From Litomosoides sigmodontis (taxonomy: Eukaryota; Nematoda; Chromadorea; Rhabditida; Onchocercidae): a stretch of DNA of 64,000 bases. The stretch spans positions 9,221,317-9,285,316 of the forward strand of contig OY718804.1 in assembly GCA_963070105.1 (NCBI GenBank), in the 5' to 3' direction. A model generated the notes under the pieces. The model did no database searches and was not told where the DNA came from. It saw only the letters and a program-made list of their open reading frames with translations. The translations under genes and the position numbers were made by a program. Positions within the stretch are counted from its first letter, which is position 1, and every line of letters begins with the position of its first letter. Of the stretch, positions 12,201-23,928 are shown piece by piece.

Positions 12201-15200
12201 CAGTTTATGTTCAGCTTGTGTTTATTGTAGGTTATGGCCTTGTTAAAATGGCTCGTGGAACGCTATACGATGAGGTATCTTTTGTATGATGGAAGATATT
12301 ATAACTGATTTTTCTGTTAAATTGAAACTGATTTTTCTTATATGCTATCATAATAGACCAATAGACTATTTGAATGTTAACTGAAGTTAATGGTTTTTTT
12401 TTATCATTAAGCCAGAAAAGCTGTGAAAGAAAACGAAGAAAAGTTGGAGGAAAGAAGTTGAAGCAGGATAAACTAGAGCTGGCGAAGACAGTTTTGGACA
12501 AATCAAAAAGCGCTGAGAAATTTGCGGATGATGAACTAACAGATGATAGGTTCGCTGATGCTGATAATTTGGATTGTGGCGATTCCGGCTCTGAAATAAA
12601 TGAAACTGTAAGTTATAAAATGCAATTTAGAAAAATTAATAAAGCGGAGAAAATATTTGTAAACATAATTGTGTCAACCCAACCGTATATTCGAATAAGC
12701 AGTTGTTTTCTTCAGGATTTTTGTCCTGATGCTTTGCGCCGACGAAACTCATCAGCACCTCCTCTTTTCTGTCTGCCGCTCTATTCCCTGCTCTCCAGTA
12801 AAAAACAACAACGAATCTTTGAACCGAGTCCAAATGGATACCGGTTAATTTTTTCATATGCGTATTTTGGTTACCATTCAAAATAGTCCTTCAATTGTTG
12901 AATTTTAAGTTACAAATTTGTTCCGGTTTTTAACTATTAACTATTTTGGTTTAAGAATTACACATGTTTGATGCACATTAGTTTATTCATTTTGTAGGAT
13001 GTGCGTAATTGCAACAAACGTAGCGGAAACATCTCTAACTATTCCCGCTGTGCGATACGTTGTCGATAGTGGTCGTGAAAAGAGACGTCATTACGATCCG
13101 ATAACTGGTGTTTCTCAATTTGTTATAAATTGGATTTCGCAAGCATCAGCCGATCAGAGGGCTGGACGTGCTGGACGTGTTCAACCTGGAGAAGTCTATA
13201 GGTATTATTGCCCAAGTCTCTTTTTTCTCAATATTTTTTAATATCCTTTGGCAGTTTTATTCTACCGAAATTTTATATATCCTTTTGAAAAAGGATGTGT
13301 GTTAAAATTGGAAGAATCATGTTGAACAAATTAAGTTCATTCGACTGGAAATATTGAGCACCTCATTGAATGAAATTAGTCCTATTTTTTTTTTGTTTAG
13401 CCATGGAACGAATAGTGCGATGCAATATCACTGATTTAATCTCAAATTCTCTTCTTTGAGTGAAATTTTTTTTGTTGGATCTCCAATTATTTTTGTTTTT
13501 AGAACAACTGCTATTAAATTAAATTCTAGGTTGTACTCCTCAGCAGTTTATTCTGATTTCGAGAAATTTAGTTTGCCAGAAATACTTTGTAAACCGGTTG
13601 ATCAACTCATCCTTCACCTGAAGTCCATGAACATCGTTAAGGTTATTGCTATGAATTAAACACTTCTTTTGGGAGTAGTAATGCATACATTGGAAAATAT
13701 ATCTACGCTTGATTTGTATTTGAGGTTGCAAATTTCCCTTTTCCAACGCCACCTGATAAAGACTCGCTGGAAGAGGCCGAAAAGCGGTTGATTCGTTTAA
13801 AAGCTTTGCAGGTGACAGTAAAGAATAGCGTGGTTGGTTTACATTTTTTTTTTGGTTTTTCATCATCAGTTTCTATTAAAAGAATGTATTTAATGCATTA
13901 CTATTGATGTTATTGAAATGTTGACATGTGCATGTGCTGCGTTGGACCTTATTTCTTTTACAGCTGTTTGATGATATCAATTAATGTCAACAACTGATTG
14001 TCTTTCGCTTCCTGTTTGTGCTGGTACTTAACAAATTCAATTTTTAAGTGAATGCTATTTCAGAAAGAATCGCGAATTAGTTTGCTTGGAAAAACACTGT
14101 CTATTTTTCCATTAGCGCCAGCGTTTGCAAAAATACTTGTGTTGGCAAATCAGCATTCTCTATTGACTCATGCCTGTTGTTTGGTTGCTGCACTGTCAGT
14201 TCGAGAACCACTCATTCCTCTTTATTCATTAAGGTTTAGTTTAGTGTGTAATATATAAAGCAAAATGTTACAAGGGATACAAAGTATTTTTAAACATTCA
14301 GTAAGTGTTTTCGTATGCAGGGGTGAAAGCGTTGAAGAAACACAAGCTCTGATGCTTGAAGCATTGAAACAAAGGCGGTCGTGGTGTCCACTTGGTCAAG
14401 CTCGGAATTTCGGCGATTTGACTGTTATCTTGAGAGCCATTTTGAGTGTTGAATCAGAAGTCAGTAATTTGTTTTATACATATATATATATATATATGTA
14501 TTCATCCTTTGAATTTTTTTACTGCAGAAAGAATTCATTTTGACTTATTTCACATCAGGAAGCACTTTTTAGGGCTCTGGGTCTGAGGAGGATTGTCGTC
14601 GAGTGGGAGTTCGCCATAAAGCGCTTATTGAAATTCAGAAATTACGTCAGCAGATAACTAAAATTATCAGTTCCAGATGTCCTCAACATAAGCCGTTCAC
14701 GGCAAAACTACATATAAAACCACCCACTGATGAAGAAATGCTAGTGCTAAGGTCAGTGAAGTCAGCTGATTAAAATATTCCGGTTTTTGGCTTGTTTAGT
14801 CGAAGAGAATTGCCAAAACAATGTGAATTTATTGCATTATTCGATTTTGATTCTCTGGGAATTTTTTTTTACTCTAGACAAATCGTGACCGCTTCACTTA
14901 CTGATAATATAGCCCGAAGAGTGGACCCGATAGCAACCGAAAATGTCCCCAAAGGTGCGTATCAGTCTCAAAAACTAAAGGTTTGCTTTCTTGATATTTA
15001 TTGTACTTAAATACCGGAAAGTTACAAGTTTTTAGGTGGGTAAGCAATTTTCAGGACTTCGTTTACATCGATCCAAGTTCTATATTATTCAAAGATGAAC
15101 CAGATTGGGTGCTATACCAAGAAATAATTGAGGTTCGTTATTGACTTACCTTGAGGAAGCTATCGAACCAAGTTTTGAGAATTAGTCGTCTTCAAATTTT

Positions 15201-16007
15201 GACGCGATGACTTTTTTTGGAAATTTTGTTTCATTTTGCATGTTATATTTATGGTTCATTTAATTTTTAGCGGAAAGATAAAAAATATATGCAAAATGTG
15301 ATTTGCGTTGAAGAAAGTTGGTTACCTCATTTAGCGAATACCTATTGCCATTTTACGCCAGTTAAGGAAGCTAAACCACGGTAAATGAAACAGTTTCTCG
15401 AAAATTTTTTTTGTTCAAAGAAAAGGTTTTATATTTGTTCAAAGAAACTGATCTATATTTCGCAAATTTAGAAAACCAGGATTTGTTTTGTGTCAAAATT
15501 TTGAATTTCCAGGTATGATTCAGCCACAGATACTATCCTCATTTTAATGAATGGAAAATTCAGCGATATGAGTTGGCCTTTAGGCAAAGTAGAGCAACCG
15601 CTACCTGTTGATATTAATTTGTATCGTTATTTTGCCCAGTTCTTCCTCGACGGTTCAGTTTGTCCACTTCTATCGACTTACGCTGACAAGCTTCTTCTTT
15701 CACCAAGCACAATGACGAAACCATGGGCAAAATTACAGTTGCGGGCGGAAAGGCTACTTAATGCATTGGTCGAATATGAGGCAGGGATATCATTAATTTC
15801 AGAAATTTGTGTTCTAATGAAACTTGAAAAAGCAATTTGATTTACAGCTTCCGTTCAGCTATTCTGTGCATCGTTCTTCAGGTGACGAGTCGAATGCGTT
15901 TACTGGAAGTTTGGAGGAGTAAAAGTGAATATCTTCTAGATGAGTATCTCGAATGGCTTCCGAAATTCTTACATGAAAAGGTCCAGATGAATTGGCCTCC
16001 CAACTGA
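9227..16007 (+). CDS. DHX37: DEAH-box RNA helicase DHX37 (yeast Dhr1; C. elegans RHA-2 type)
   Basis: Twenty-four exons: 9227-9352, 9443-9595, 9830-9924, 10071-10218, 10364-10526, 10628-10827, 10993-11178, 11463-11580, 11679-11823, 11948-12128, 12231-12274, 12412-12607, 12716-12843, 12998-13201, 13530-13641, 13725-13811, 14064-14233, 14321-14459, 14573-14751, 14878-14980, 15055-15132, 15271-15380, 15513-15768, 15882-16007; 1148 residues, close to the 1157 of human DHX37. The enzyme releases U3 snoRNA from pre-ribosomes in the nucleolus. Motifs: GETGSGKT (301-308), DEAH (397-400), SAT (433-435), TNVAETS (634-640), QRAGRAGR (681-688), then the winged-helix and OB regions. A lysine- then acid-rich insert (exon 12) precedes the second RecA lobe, as in the family. 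The donor of exon 23 (GTCGAA at 15769) is uncertain; a later donor near 15817 also keeps frame. Confidence 0.95.
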
Positions 16008-16566
16008 TTCCTAAATATTTTGAGCAGTTTAGTCTCACACTTAAGTAAAGTATTATGAGATGCGATCTCTTTATTTTCTCTTCAAATAGATAAGGCTTTT
16101 CTAGAAAAACTTGAACTAGTTAGTCATTTGCAATAAACGACTGACTACGATTAGGTCTTTCCTTATCAAATGCTGTTTATGTTGGAATGGCGATGTAATT
16201 TGAGTTAGAAAAATTTGTTGCTGTACATTGTTTTGATGTTCGTTATAATTAAAATAAAGCTTAATCAATGTAATTTGCCAGTTTACCCGTTATCAATGCA
16301 TTGCAACATTTGTTGTAAAAATTTTTTTGATCAAATTTCTGGTTCTTGAATTTTCTAAAAAAGTTAGAAATGCGCTTATTTAAATGCTGATTTTACTGCG
16401 ATAGTTCTGATAACATTTGGCAGCTATTGAAAAGTGGCGTAAAGCTGTTCTGGAACAGAGTAAAATTATTTTGCAAAAAGAGTAGAAGAGTAAACCAAAG
16501 GGCAATATTTGAGAATGGCTGATGGTATTTTTGTACTATAATTTTAATTCTTTGCAACTTCAGACG
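16008..16566 (+). other. DHX37-ASCC2 spacer with poly(A) signal and trans-splice site
   Basis: AATAAA at about 16253-16258 can end the DHX37 transcript. GCAACTTCAG ends at 16563 and is followed by ACG and the ASCC2 ATG, a good spliced-leader acceptor. No separate promoter or gene is visible in the 559 bases, which suits a two-gene operon. Confidence 0.5.
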
Positions 16567-19500
16567 ATGGCTAAATTATTACTGCAACGATTTGAAGATA
16601 CCGACACTGATAGCTGGATCAGTAATTGGAGATATGGCACGGAATCGTTGAATAATATTTTAGCATTACCAGAATCAGCTCTAAGGAGTAGAATGTCTAA
16701 TGATCGGCAGATTTTGGAGCTTGTTGACAGCTTCCTTGATATTTTTCCAAAGTATTGTTGTTATCTTATGTTTTTTTTATTTAAATGAGATTTTTTTTTG
16801 CAACACTTACTAACATGTTTAGAATTTCTCAAGTTAAGATTAATTCTATACTGTCATTTTCAAAACTCAAATTTTTACAGCGCTTAAAAATTTTGTTCAT
16901 CGTCGAAAATTCCAGAAGTTGGAAAAAGGATGGAGCAGTGAGCAGAGCACTAAATCGAAATCTCGAGTCAGATAGTGGTGAAGAAATTCGTGCCCTAATT
17001 ATTGCAATGTATAAAAACATTTTGATGCTTTTCTTGCGACTTGCTAAAGAGGTGTAGGAACGAGCTTCTCTCTTTTTTCCTTTTTTCCGGCCTTTTGTCC
17101 GGAAATTTAAATATTAGTAGGATGGATGAGTTACGCAGCACATACCAGTTGGATGATCTTTCTTGGATGATCTTTCTTCCTGGAAGGGACATTGAATTTT
17201 TGTGGAGGGTACCTTTAAATAACAGTTTTGAATTTGCTTGCTCACTCTAATCGTTTCATGTTGCCAAAGAAAATGCGATAATCCGGGAAGTAATTTTATA
17301 ATAATACTTGTTCTTTTAAAATTAGATATTCAGTTTGTTGGTGGACAAAATCGTCAAAAAAGTATTCTGTTCGATTTAAATCGGCTGTTCCGGGCAATCG
17401 TAATATTTAGAACATCAAATCAAAATGCTATTGAAAAGATCGTCACGGATGCATTTGATACAAGGCAGTTCACAGAGACTGATGTTGAAACATTTATCAA
17501 AACTATGGAAGAAGTAATATTTTTGTGCCGCTTCCTACTTCTTGAAATTCTCATGAAATTGAAAATATTTCCTTTTTTTTAATAAAATATTGTTCTCCTC
17601 TCGAATTTAATAATGCTCTCTTTGTAAGCTTACCTGTTATCTTGATCTTGTTGCCGAGTTTTGTGGAGGCGGCAACATTTTATGTGTTGAATTTTGAAGG
17701 AGTTAAGACTGATAAACATGTGAGAGCTGTTTCATGGAAAACCTCATATGGAAAAAACGAAAATGAGGCGAAAATTTCCTGTTTTTTATACTTTTTCCAA
17801 TCATTTATAAGAATTTAGAACTCCTCCGACTTCTGATGCGTACATATCTGTTTTAATGACAAAATATTCCGTAAATAGATTCACTGTACGCAAACTAATT
17901 TTGCTTTACAACAGTTGTAAAATTGTCTCATTCCCATTACTTTATTATTTCATTAAATTGACACCTCTTTTTTACTTCATTATTTCATTGAATTTTTGTT
18001 AGTGTTAATTCAACATCTTATATTTTAGGAGCTGATTGACCATGGCGATGATGTTTCCTTTTCTAAAAACGATGTTAGCAAGTTAGAAGGTTTTTTGGAA
18101 AAATGTTTGATCGGATTCGAAGGATTAACAGTTGTTTCATCATTATTATTTGAACACTTATCACGAGTGGTATTATGTGATTTCTTATATGGGTATGTAT
18201 TCATTCATTTTTTCTCCTATTTTACTATTGAATATGTCCATTTCAACTGGGAAGTCAGATTTCAAATGACAATGCAATCAATTTTTCATTTTTGTTAGTT
18301 TTCATAAGTGATGTGTGTAATTTAAGGTTTTGTGAATTAATTTTAAAGCTTAATGAACAGTTTCATTTCAAATTCTGTGCAGTAGTAATTTAGCATGGCT
18401 CTTTTCGTGGACAATTTAGAAGAATGTTATTGCATAGAACAGGTGATGAATATATCGACAGATTCGCGAGAAAATTTTAGGTAACTTGGTTGTTTTATCT
18501 TTCGGTTACCTGTTTGGGAGGAAGTATTTTTGAAGTAAATTGTTGAGTCCATCTCGATCTATTCACAGAAATTTGATGTTCCATAGCATCAGTTACCAAC
18601 ACAATTACCATTATGAATGGTGGATGTATCATATTAAATGTTTGATTAGGTTCACTTCAATCTTGTTTACAATTTTAGGATACTGTTAGCATTGGTGGAC
18701 AACGTGATAGCTTCAGCATATTCTCTTTTTCACGCTGTTATCATTTGCATTACTTCAGTAGATGAATTATATAATGTCGTTGTTAACTGCTTGCAGTGTA
18801 AAAGGTTTCAAAAATCTGCTGAACTAATTGACTTAATATTCCGCCGATTTATTTTTATTTTCTTGAAAATTATTATATTTTCAACACAATTTAGTCATGT
18901 TTTAATGAATGTAGATTTGAAAAGAGTTGTTTTTTTGCTTTAATATTTTGCTAGATACTGTTTCTACTGCAACTTGAAAATTGTTTGAAATTTTATGAGA
19001 TTTGTTAGTGAAGTATTCACGAATTTAACAGACCGCACATGATCGTTATTGTAAATGAATGCTTCATATGCTACAGTAGGCTTCATTTATATGTTTCAAA
19101 AATTCGTTCCTTTTTGGATAGATGTGCTCCGTAATATCTTTTAGGTTTATGTTTTACTACAGTATTATTTATCCAATCGAAGAAGTTCTTAAGCGATGCA
19201 ACGAAGAACAAAAGAAATATATAAATGTTACTCTTGAACATATCAGGGGAAATTGTATCACGTGTATTTTGGAGCAGTTGAAAAATCGTGGTATACTTGC
19301 TGTAAGTTATTCTTGTTTGCTTTTTATTTAGTTGATTATTTAGCTTTTTTTTGAACACTATGTCTCGTGTGTTGTTCATAGCTATATCCACAACAAAAAT
19401 TGGGACAATGCATTGTGGAAACCGCAGGCGCAAGAACTGCAGTTAAAATTTATGAAAATTTCTCCGATATATAGAATTCGGTCTATCATCTTTACGGTTT

Positions 19501-22283
19501 TTTTTCTATTGAACAGAAAATATAAAAGGAATTTTTGAAAAATTGTTGTTGGAAAGTTATTTGCAGGGCCTTGGATCACCGGCTACTCAGGAAGTACAGG
19601 AAAAAATCGACTATCTAGCCGATCTTTTGCCACACTTTTCGCTCCCATTTATTCACGTTAGTTTTGATATCATACAATATACATTTGAAAAGATATTTCT
19701 TTATGATTTTTTATGATGATCGGTTTAAGAAGTATTAGACTAAACGTTTGTGTGTTATAAATCATTCCAACGTTTTCAATATTAGTCTCTGCTAACTCAC
19801 TGAGTCAAAATCTGATTTTGAAACTTCATTTTGTAAAATGTGATTTTTACGTTTCTCCGTTTTTGCAGTGCAGACATTTATTTGAATTTGAATGAATTCC
19901 ACAGATACCGCCATTCATAACAGACATTAAGCATTAAAAATTAAATTCAATTGTTTTGATAACTCATTTTAATTTGTTGTTGTTCTTCTGAAACTTTTGA
20001 CTTCAAAATTTGTTTATTTGACTTCAGCTATGCTTGCGACATTTCGGTTACGAAACAGAACAAACGGCAAATGCACTACTGAATACCACTGAATTACCGT
20101 TAGATCTGCAAGCTTTGATTTCGGCAGAATTAAAAGCGGAAGATCCTCCAGTGATTTTTGCTGGGTCACCTCCCTTCTATGATTTTACTGGTGTAGTCCT
20201 ATTATTGTTAAATTTATCTCGTAAATTGTTAGTCATTCATTCATTGCAACACAATTTCCTAGGATTGAATAGCCGCATAGATTTTTATGGAAAAGTTAAT
20301 ATCAGTCTGTGACCATTAAATTGTTGTTTAGGTATTTCGTGACTGATCTATCTAAAATTTCCTGTAAAATTTCTTTCTCTACAAATATTCACCTGTCAAA
20401 TATATTATATTAGAAAAGTCTCTGTGACTTCACTCCTTACGTGATAAGCCAATTTTTTTCATTTTTAAATTCATATGCAAAAGCAGTGATTGATTGAATT
20501 GCTTCATTTCCTTTGAAAATTACTGCTTCGCAAACTTTTGCATTTTAAATCTTGAAGGCTTTAGTCGGAAATTGAAACACTGTTTATATTATTATTGTTA
20601 TTAGAATTAGAATCTGAAAATACTTCAATGAGGTAAACAGATTTTCATAAATTGTAGCTGCAGGTGTAACGGTTAACTTGACGCATGCCTAACTTTCCTA
20701 TTTCCTTTATTCTTCTCTCTTCGTCATCCATTTCGTCCCTCTTCAGTCTCCATGCCCTTTCATCACTTGTTTAATTTTAAGAGTGAAAAATGGTGAATAA
20801 AAATGAAAAATAAGTGAGAGTGAGAAGAGGAAGAAAAGGTGAAAAAAATTGTATAAATTTTGCGCACCACTAAATGCTTTATTGTTTCCAGCGACTACTT
20901 ATCCATTTGAGAATTCCAATGAATTTTTAATGATTAAGGCAATTTTCTCTTCTCACATTTTCCACATTTCTTTTTTCCTCTTACCTCTTCCTCTCTGTCT
21001 TTCTCTTCGTCGCTGTCTTCTCTTACTTCGCCTATTCTTTCTCTTTTTCTCTCTTTGAAAAACGTCATCCTTAATAAAATTTAATAATAATACTTAGGGC
21101 AATTTATAGATAAAAAGAGTTGGGAAGAAAAGCGATTGAAAATTTTTTCAGTTTTTATCCTTTTAAGTTAAAAAAGCTATCTTCTAAGAAGTTAATTCCT
21201 TTCAAGTGTTTTTTATCATTTTCTAATCTCTATATTTTTACCTTGTTTGAAACATCAGACGATACTGTCGCTGATTCGAAGGTGAATGAGACGAAACTGT
21301 CAAGTGCATTAATTTGCATGAAACCACCACAGTTATCTATCGATCATAGCAGTTCGCAAACTGCTTCCGGATCAAAAGCTGATCGAGAAAATTTGAGGGC
21401 CGAATTTGGTGTCGAAGCATTTTTAAAAAGGAAAAAAGTGAATGAACAAATCAAAAAGTGAGATTTATATTTTGGATTTTTCTGCTAGTTTTGCATTGAA
21501 TTTTAAGTTACACTTCGAATTGAATTTAGTTGCACTCCATGAAAAGGAATTTGTTTTTTTAATTTCGTTAATTTTTCTTTAGATTTATTGAAATCCAATC
21601 TTGCAGTCAACAATTGCAACTTTTACAGTAAGCCATCATTCACTGAAACGTTTGATGTACCAGACTCTGAAAAGGTTGCCGTAAGGCCAACCTATGAACA
21701 ATACCGTTATACAAAAGCAGTTTCGCCGGAATGCAATATGTATGATGATGAATATGACGATACATATGATGATCAGTGCCAGACCTATGATTTCGATTTT
21801 AAGTAATTCAATTTTCATTCAATTTCAAAGTTTTGATGAAGTGATGGAGATTTTGAAAATTTTTATTAGTCTGTTCTGATGAGACAAGTTGCGCTATTGC
21901 CACTCTTGCAACATTTCAGAGATGGCGACATTGAGATAGAAAAAGCTGGAATTGAACGAAATACAAATCGTTTAAGGCAGGATGAAGCAAATGGTGCAGC
22001 AGGGAGTGAGGAAGGGACGAAAACTGAAGAAGGTGGCGCAAGAAGGAAAAAATACTTAAAAAATAATCGAAAAGTGACGAGTGCCATTGTACCAGACGAA
22101 AAGAATCAGAAGAATGCTTGTGAAGAGGCAGTGAGGGAGGTGGGAAATTCATCACGAAATGGTTGTAACGAAAGGCAAAGGCCAGGATATACCGGTGGTC
22201 GGGATAGACAGTTAAAAGAACGCCATAAAGGTGAATTCAGACGACGACAAGCTGATAAGAAGATGCGTGGTGGAATGTTTTGA
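16567..22283 (+). CDS. ASCC2: Activating signal cointegrator 1 complex subunit 2 (ASCC2), CUE-domain protein
   Basis: Twelve exons: 16567-16751, 16916-17053, 17121-17208, 17334-17513, 18029-18192, 18679-18804, 19145-19301, 19567-19656, 20028-20190, 21259-21457, 21629-21802, 21920-22283; 675 residues (human 757). ASCC2 binds K63-linked ubiquitin through its CUE domain and works with the ASCC3 helicase in splitting collided ribosomes and in alkylation repair. Seen: LNNILALPESAL and SFLDIFPK match the conserved N-terminal region (human LDWLLALP, LDSYLRYVP); the CUE domain spans about 357-400 (YLADLLPHFSLPFI, LRHFGYETEQ); DDEYDDTYDD near 540 matches human DEYDDTYD; the tail is basic (RRRQADKKMRGGMF), like human NRRTMADRKRSKG. 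All exon phases agree. The exon 2 donor (GTAGGA after 17053) is weak and was chosen by phase. Intron 9 (20191-21258) holds nothing recognisable. Confidence 0.9.
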
Positions 22284-23765
22284 TAATCATTAATTATCGT
22301 TTGCAAGCAGTCCTCTCTCGAATCATTCTCACTTTATTGATTAATTTAAAATTTTAAATATTCAGTGATATTGTTGATAAAATTTTCAATTAGAACGTTA
22401 AAAAATTGGAAATTTTACTTGAAAGAATAAAATTGGGATTTTTTGTTGATTTGTGCGCTTAGTTGTAAATTTCTTTTCAGACTTTGGGAATTTTGAGAAT
22501 GAAGAATAAAATAATTGAGTATAAATTAATTAGAATAATTAGTATACTAAGAGCTGAAGACAGAAAAGAGATCAGTTTATGTCATTTCTACCTTTATTTT
22601 CTTTTTTTTTGCTTATAAAATGATTTGAAACAAGTAAGTTAACATAAACATGTTTCGAAGCACGATTTTTTCAAGCATCCAAAAATTATTTCAGTGAAAA
22701 ATTGAGATTTAAAAATTTTCAAAATGTTCGACTTATGATACTACTTTAGCAAAACGTTTTTTGAATGAATCATACTGCTAATGTGTGATCGATTTTTTGC
22801 TAAATAAACGCATAAATTGGCGTTCCACCGAGATAGATGGGAAGGACTGTTTAGAAGGTTCAAATTTTATTTCGGATAACAAGTAATACATGTTGACATT
22901 CACGAAATTCACCCTGAAAAACTTGGAGCCCGACTGGACAATCACTTATCGTTAGTGCTAAGATGAGACTATCGCTGTGAAATAATGAAAAAATAAAATT
23001 TAAAGTTGAAATTTTCGAATTCAACAGTATGTTAGTTTACGGTAATGCTATGTTTCTTCAACGATTCCAGCTTCAGTTCCTATTCGTAAATGCTATGAAA
23101 GACAACAGCAAACTGTTCAGCTGGTGGTGGTTTCATGCTAATTTTTAAAGTTGCAGTTAGGATTTAAAAAAGTCGGAAATTATCCCCGAAAAGCCGGGAA
23201 GAGATCATAAATTAAAAGTAAGTCTAGAAGTTTCAATTAAACAGTAAACAAAATTATTTACAAAAATTCAATAATTTTCATCAAGTATGAAATGAAATGA
23301 AATCACTGGTTACTGTACTGTGTATACTATGAAATGGAATCATTGATCAATGTACTATACAACAACGCTAAAAAAATACGGTGCAAAAAAATTGGAAATT
23401 TTTTTCTCAATCAAGACAACCGCTCGAAAATGATGAGCATTTGACATTGGCCCCTATCATCCGTGGCGCACTCACATTTTGATTTCGACATCTACAAAAT
23501 TGATGATGGATTGGTGTACGGTACTGCAGCTGCACGATTACGATAATGTATGGTACTGCAATTCGTTTGTATAGTACCATATTTCGAAGTCTACCGAAAT
23601 CACCTTTTCTCCCCTCCTCTCATTCATCAGAATGAAAATGATATTTACCCTTTTTTATTACTTCAGTTCCACATACAGAGCGTTTGAATTGTTGAATGAA
23701 ATGAAATTTAAACTTTTGAACTTGCGGTTTTGGGAGTGGGAGCTTCATGGTTTAGCTTGAGTTTT

Positions 23766-23823
<58 letters not shown>

Positions 23824-23928
23824 AAAATTTTAGTAATTTCTTAAATTGCAATTTTTTTCTAAGAAATCATTTCGAAAAATGCACTAACTGTTTTTCTTCC
23901 TTTCAAATTTTAATTCCTTTTTCAAATT
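22284..23928. other. Intergenic between convergent ASCC2 and unc-86
   Basis: Contains AATAAA at about 22427 and 22506 downstream of ASCC2 (plausible poly(A) signals). Otherwise AT-rich with no supported gene. Confidence 0.6.
23768..23821. repeat. (TA)n microsatellite
   Basis: About 54 bases of uninterrupted alternating T and A between the convergent ASCC2 and unc-86 genes. Confidence 0.95.
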
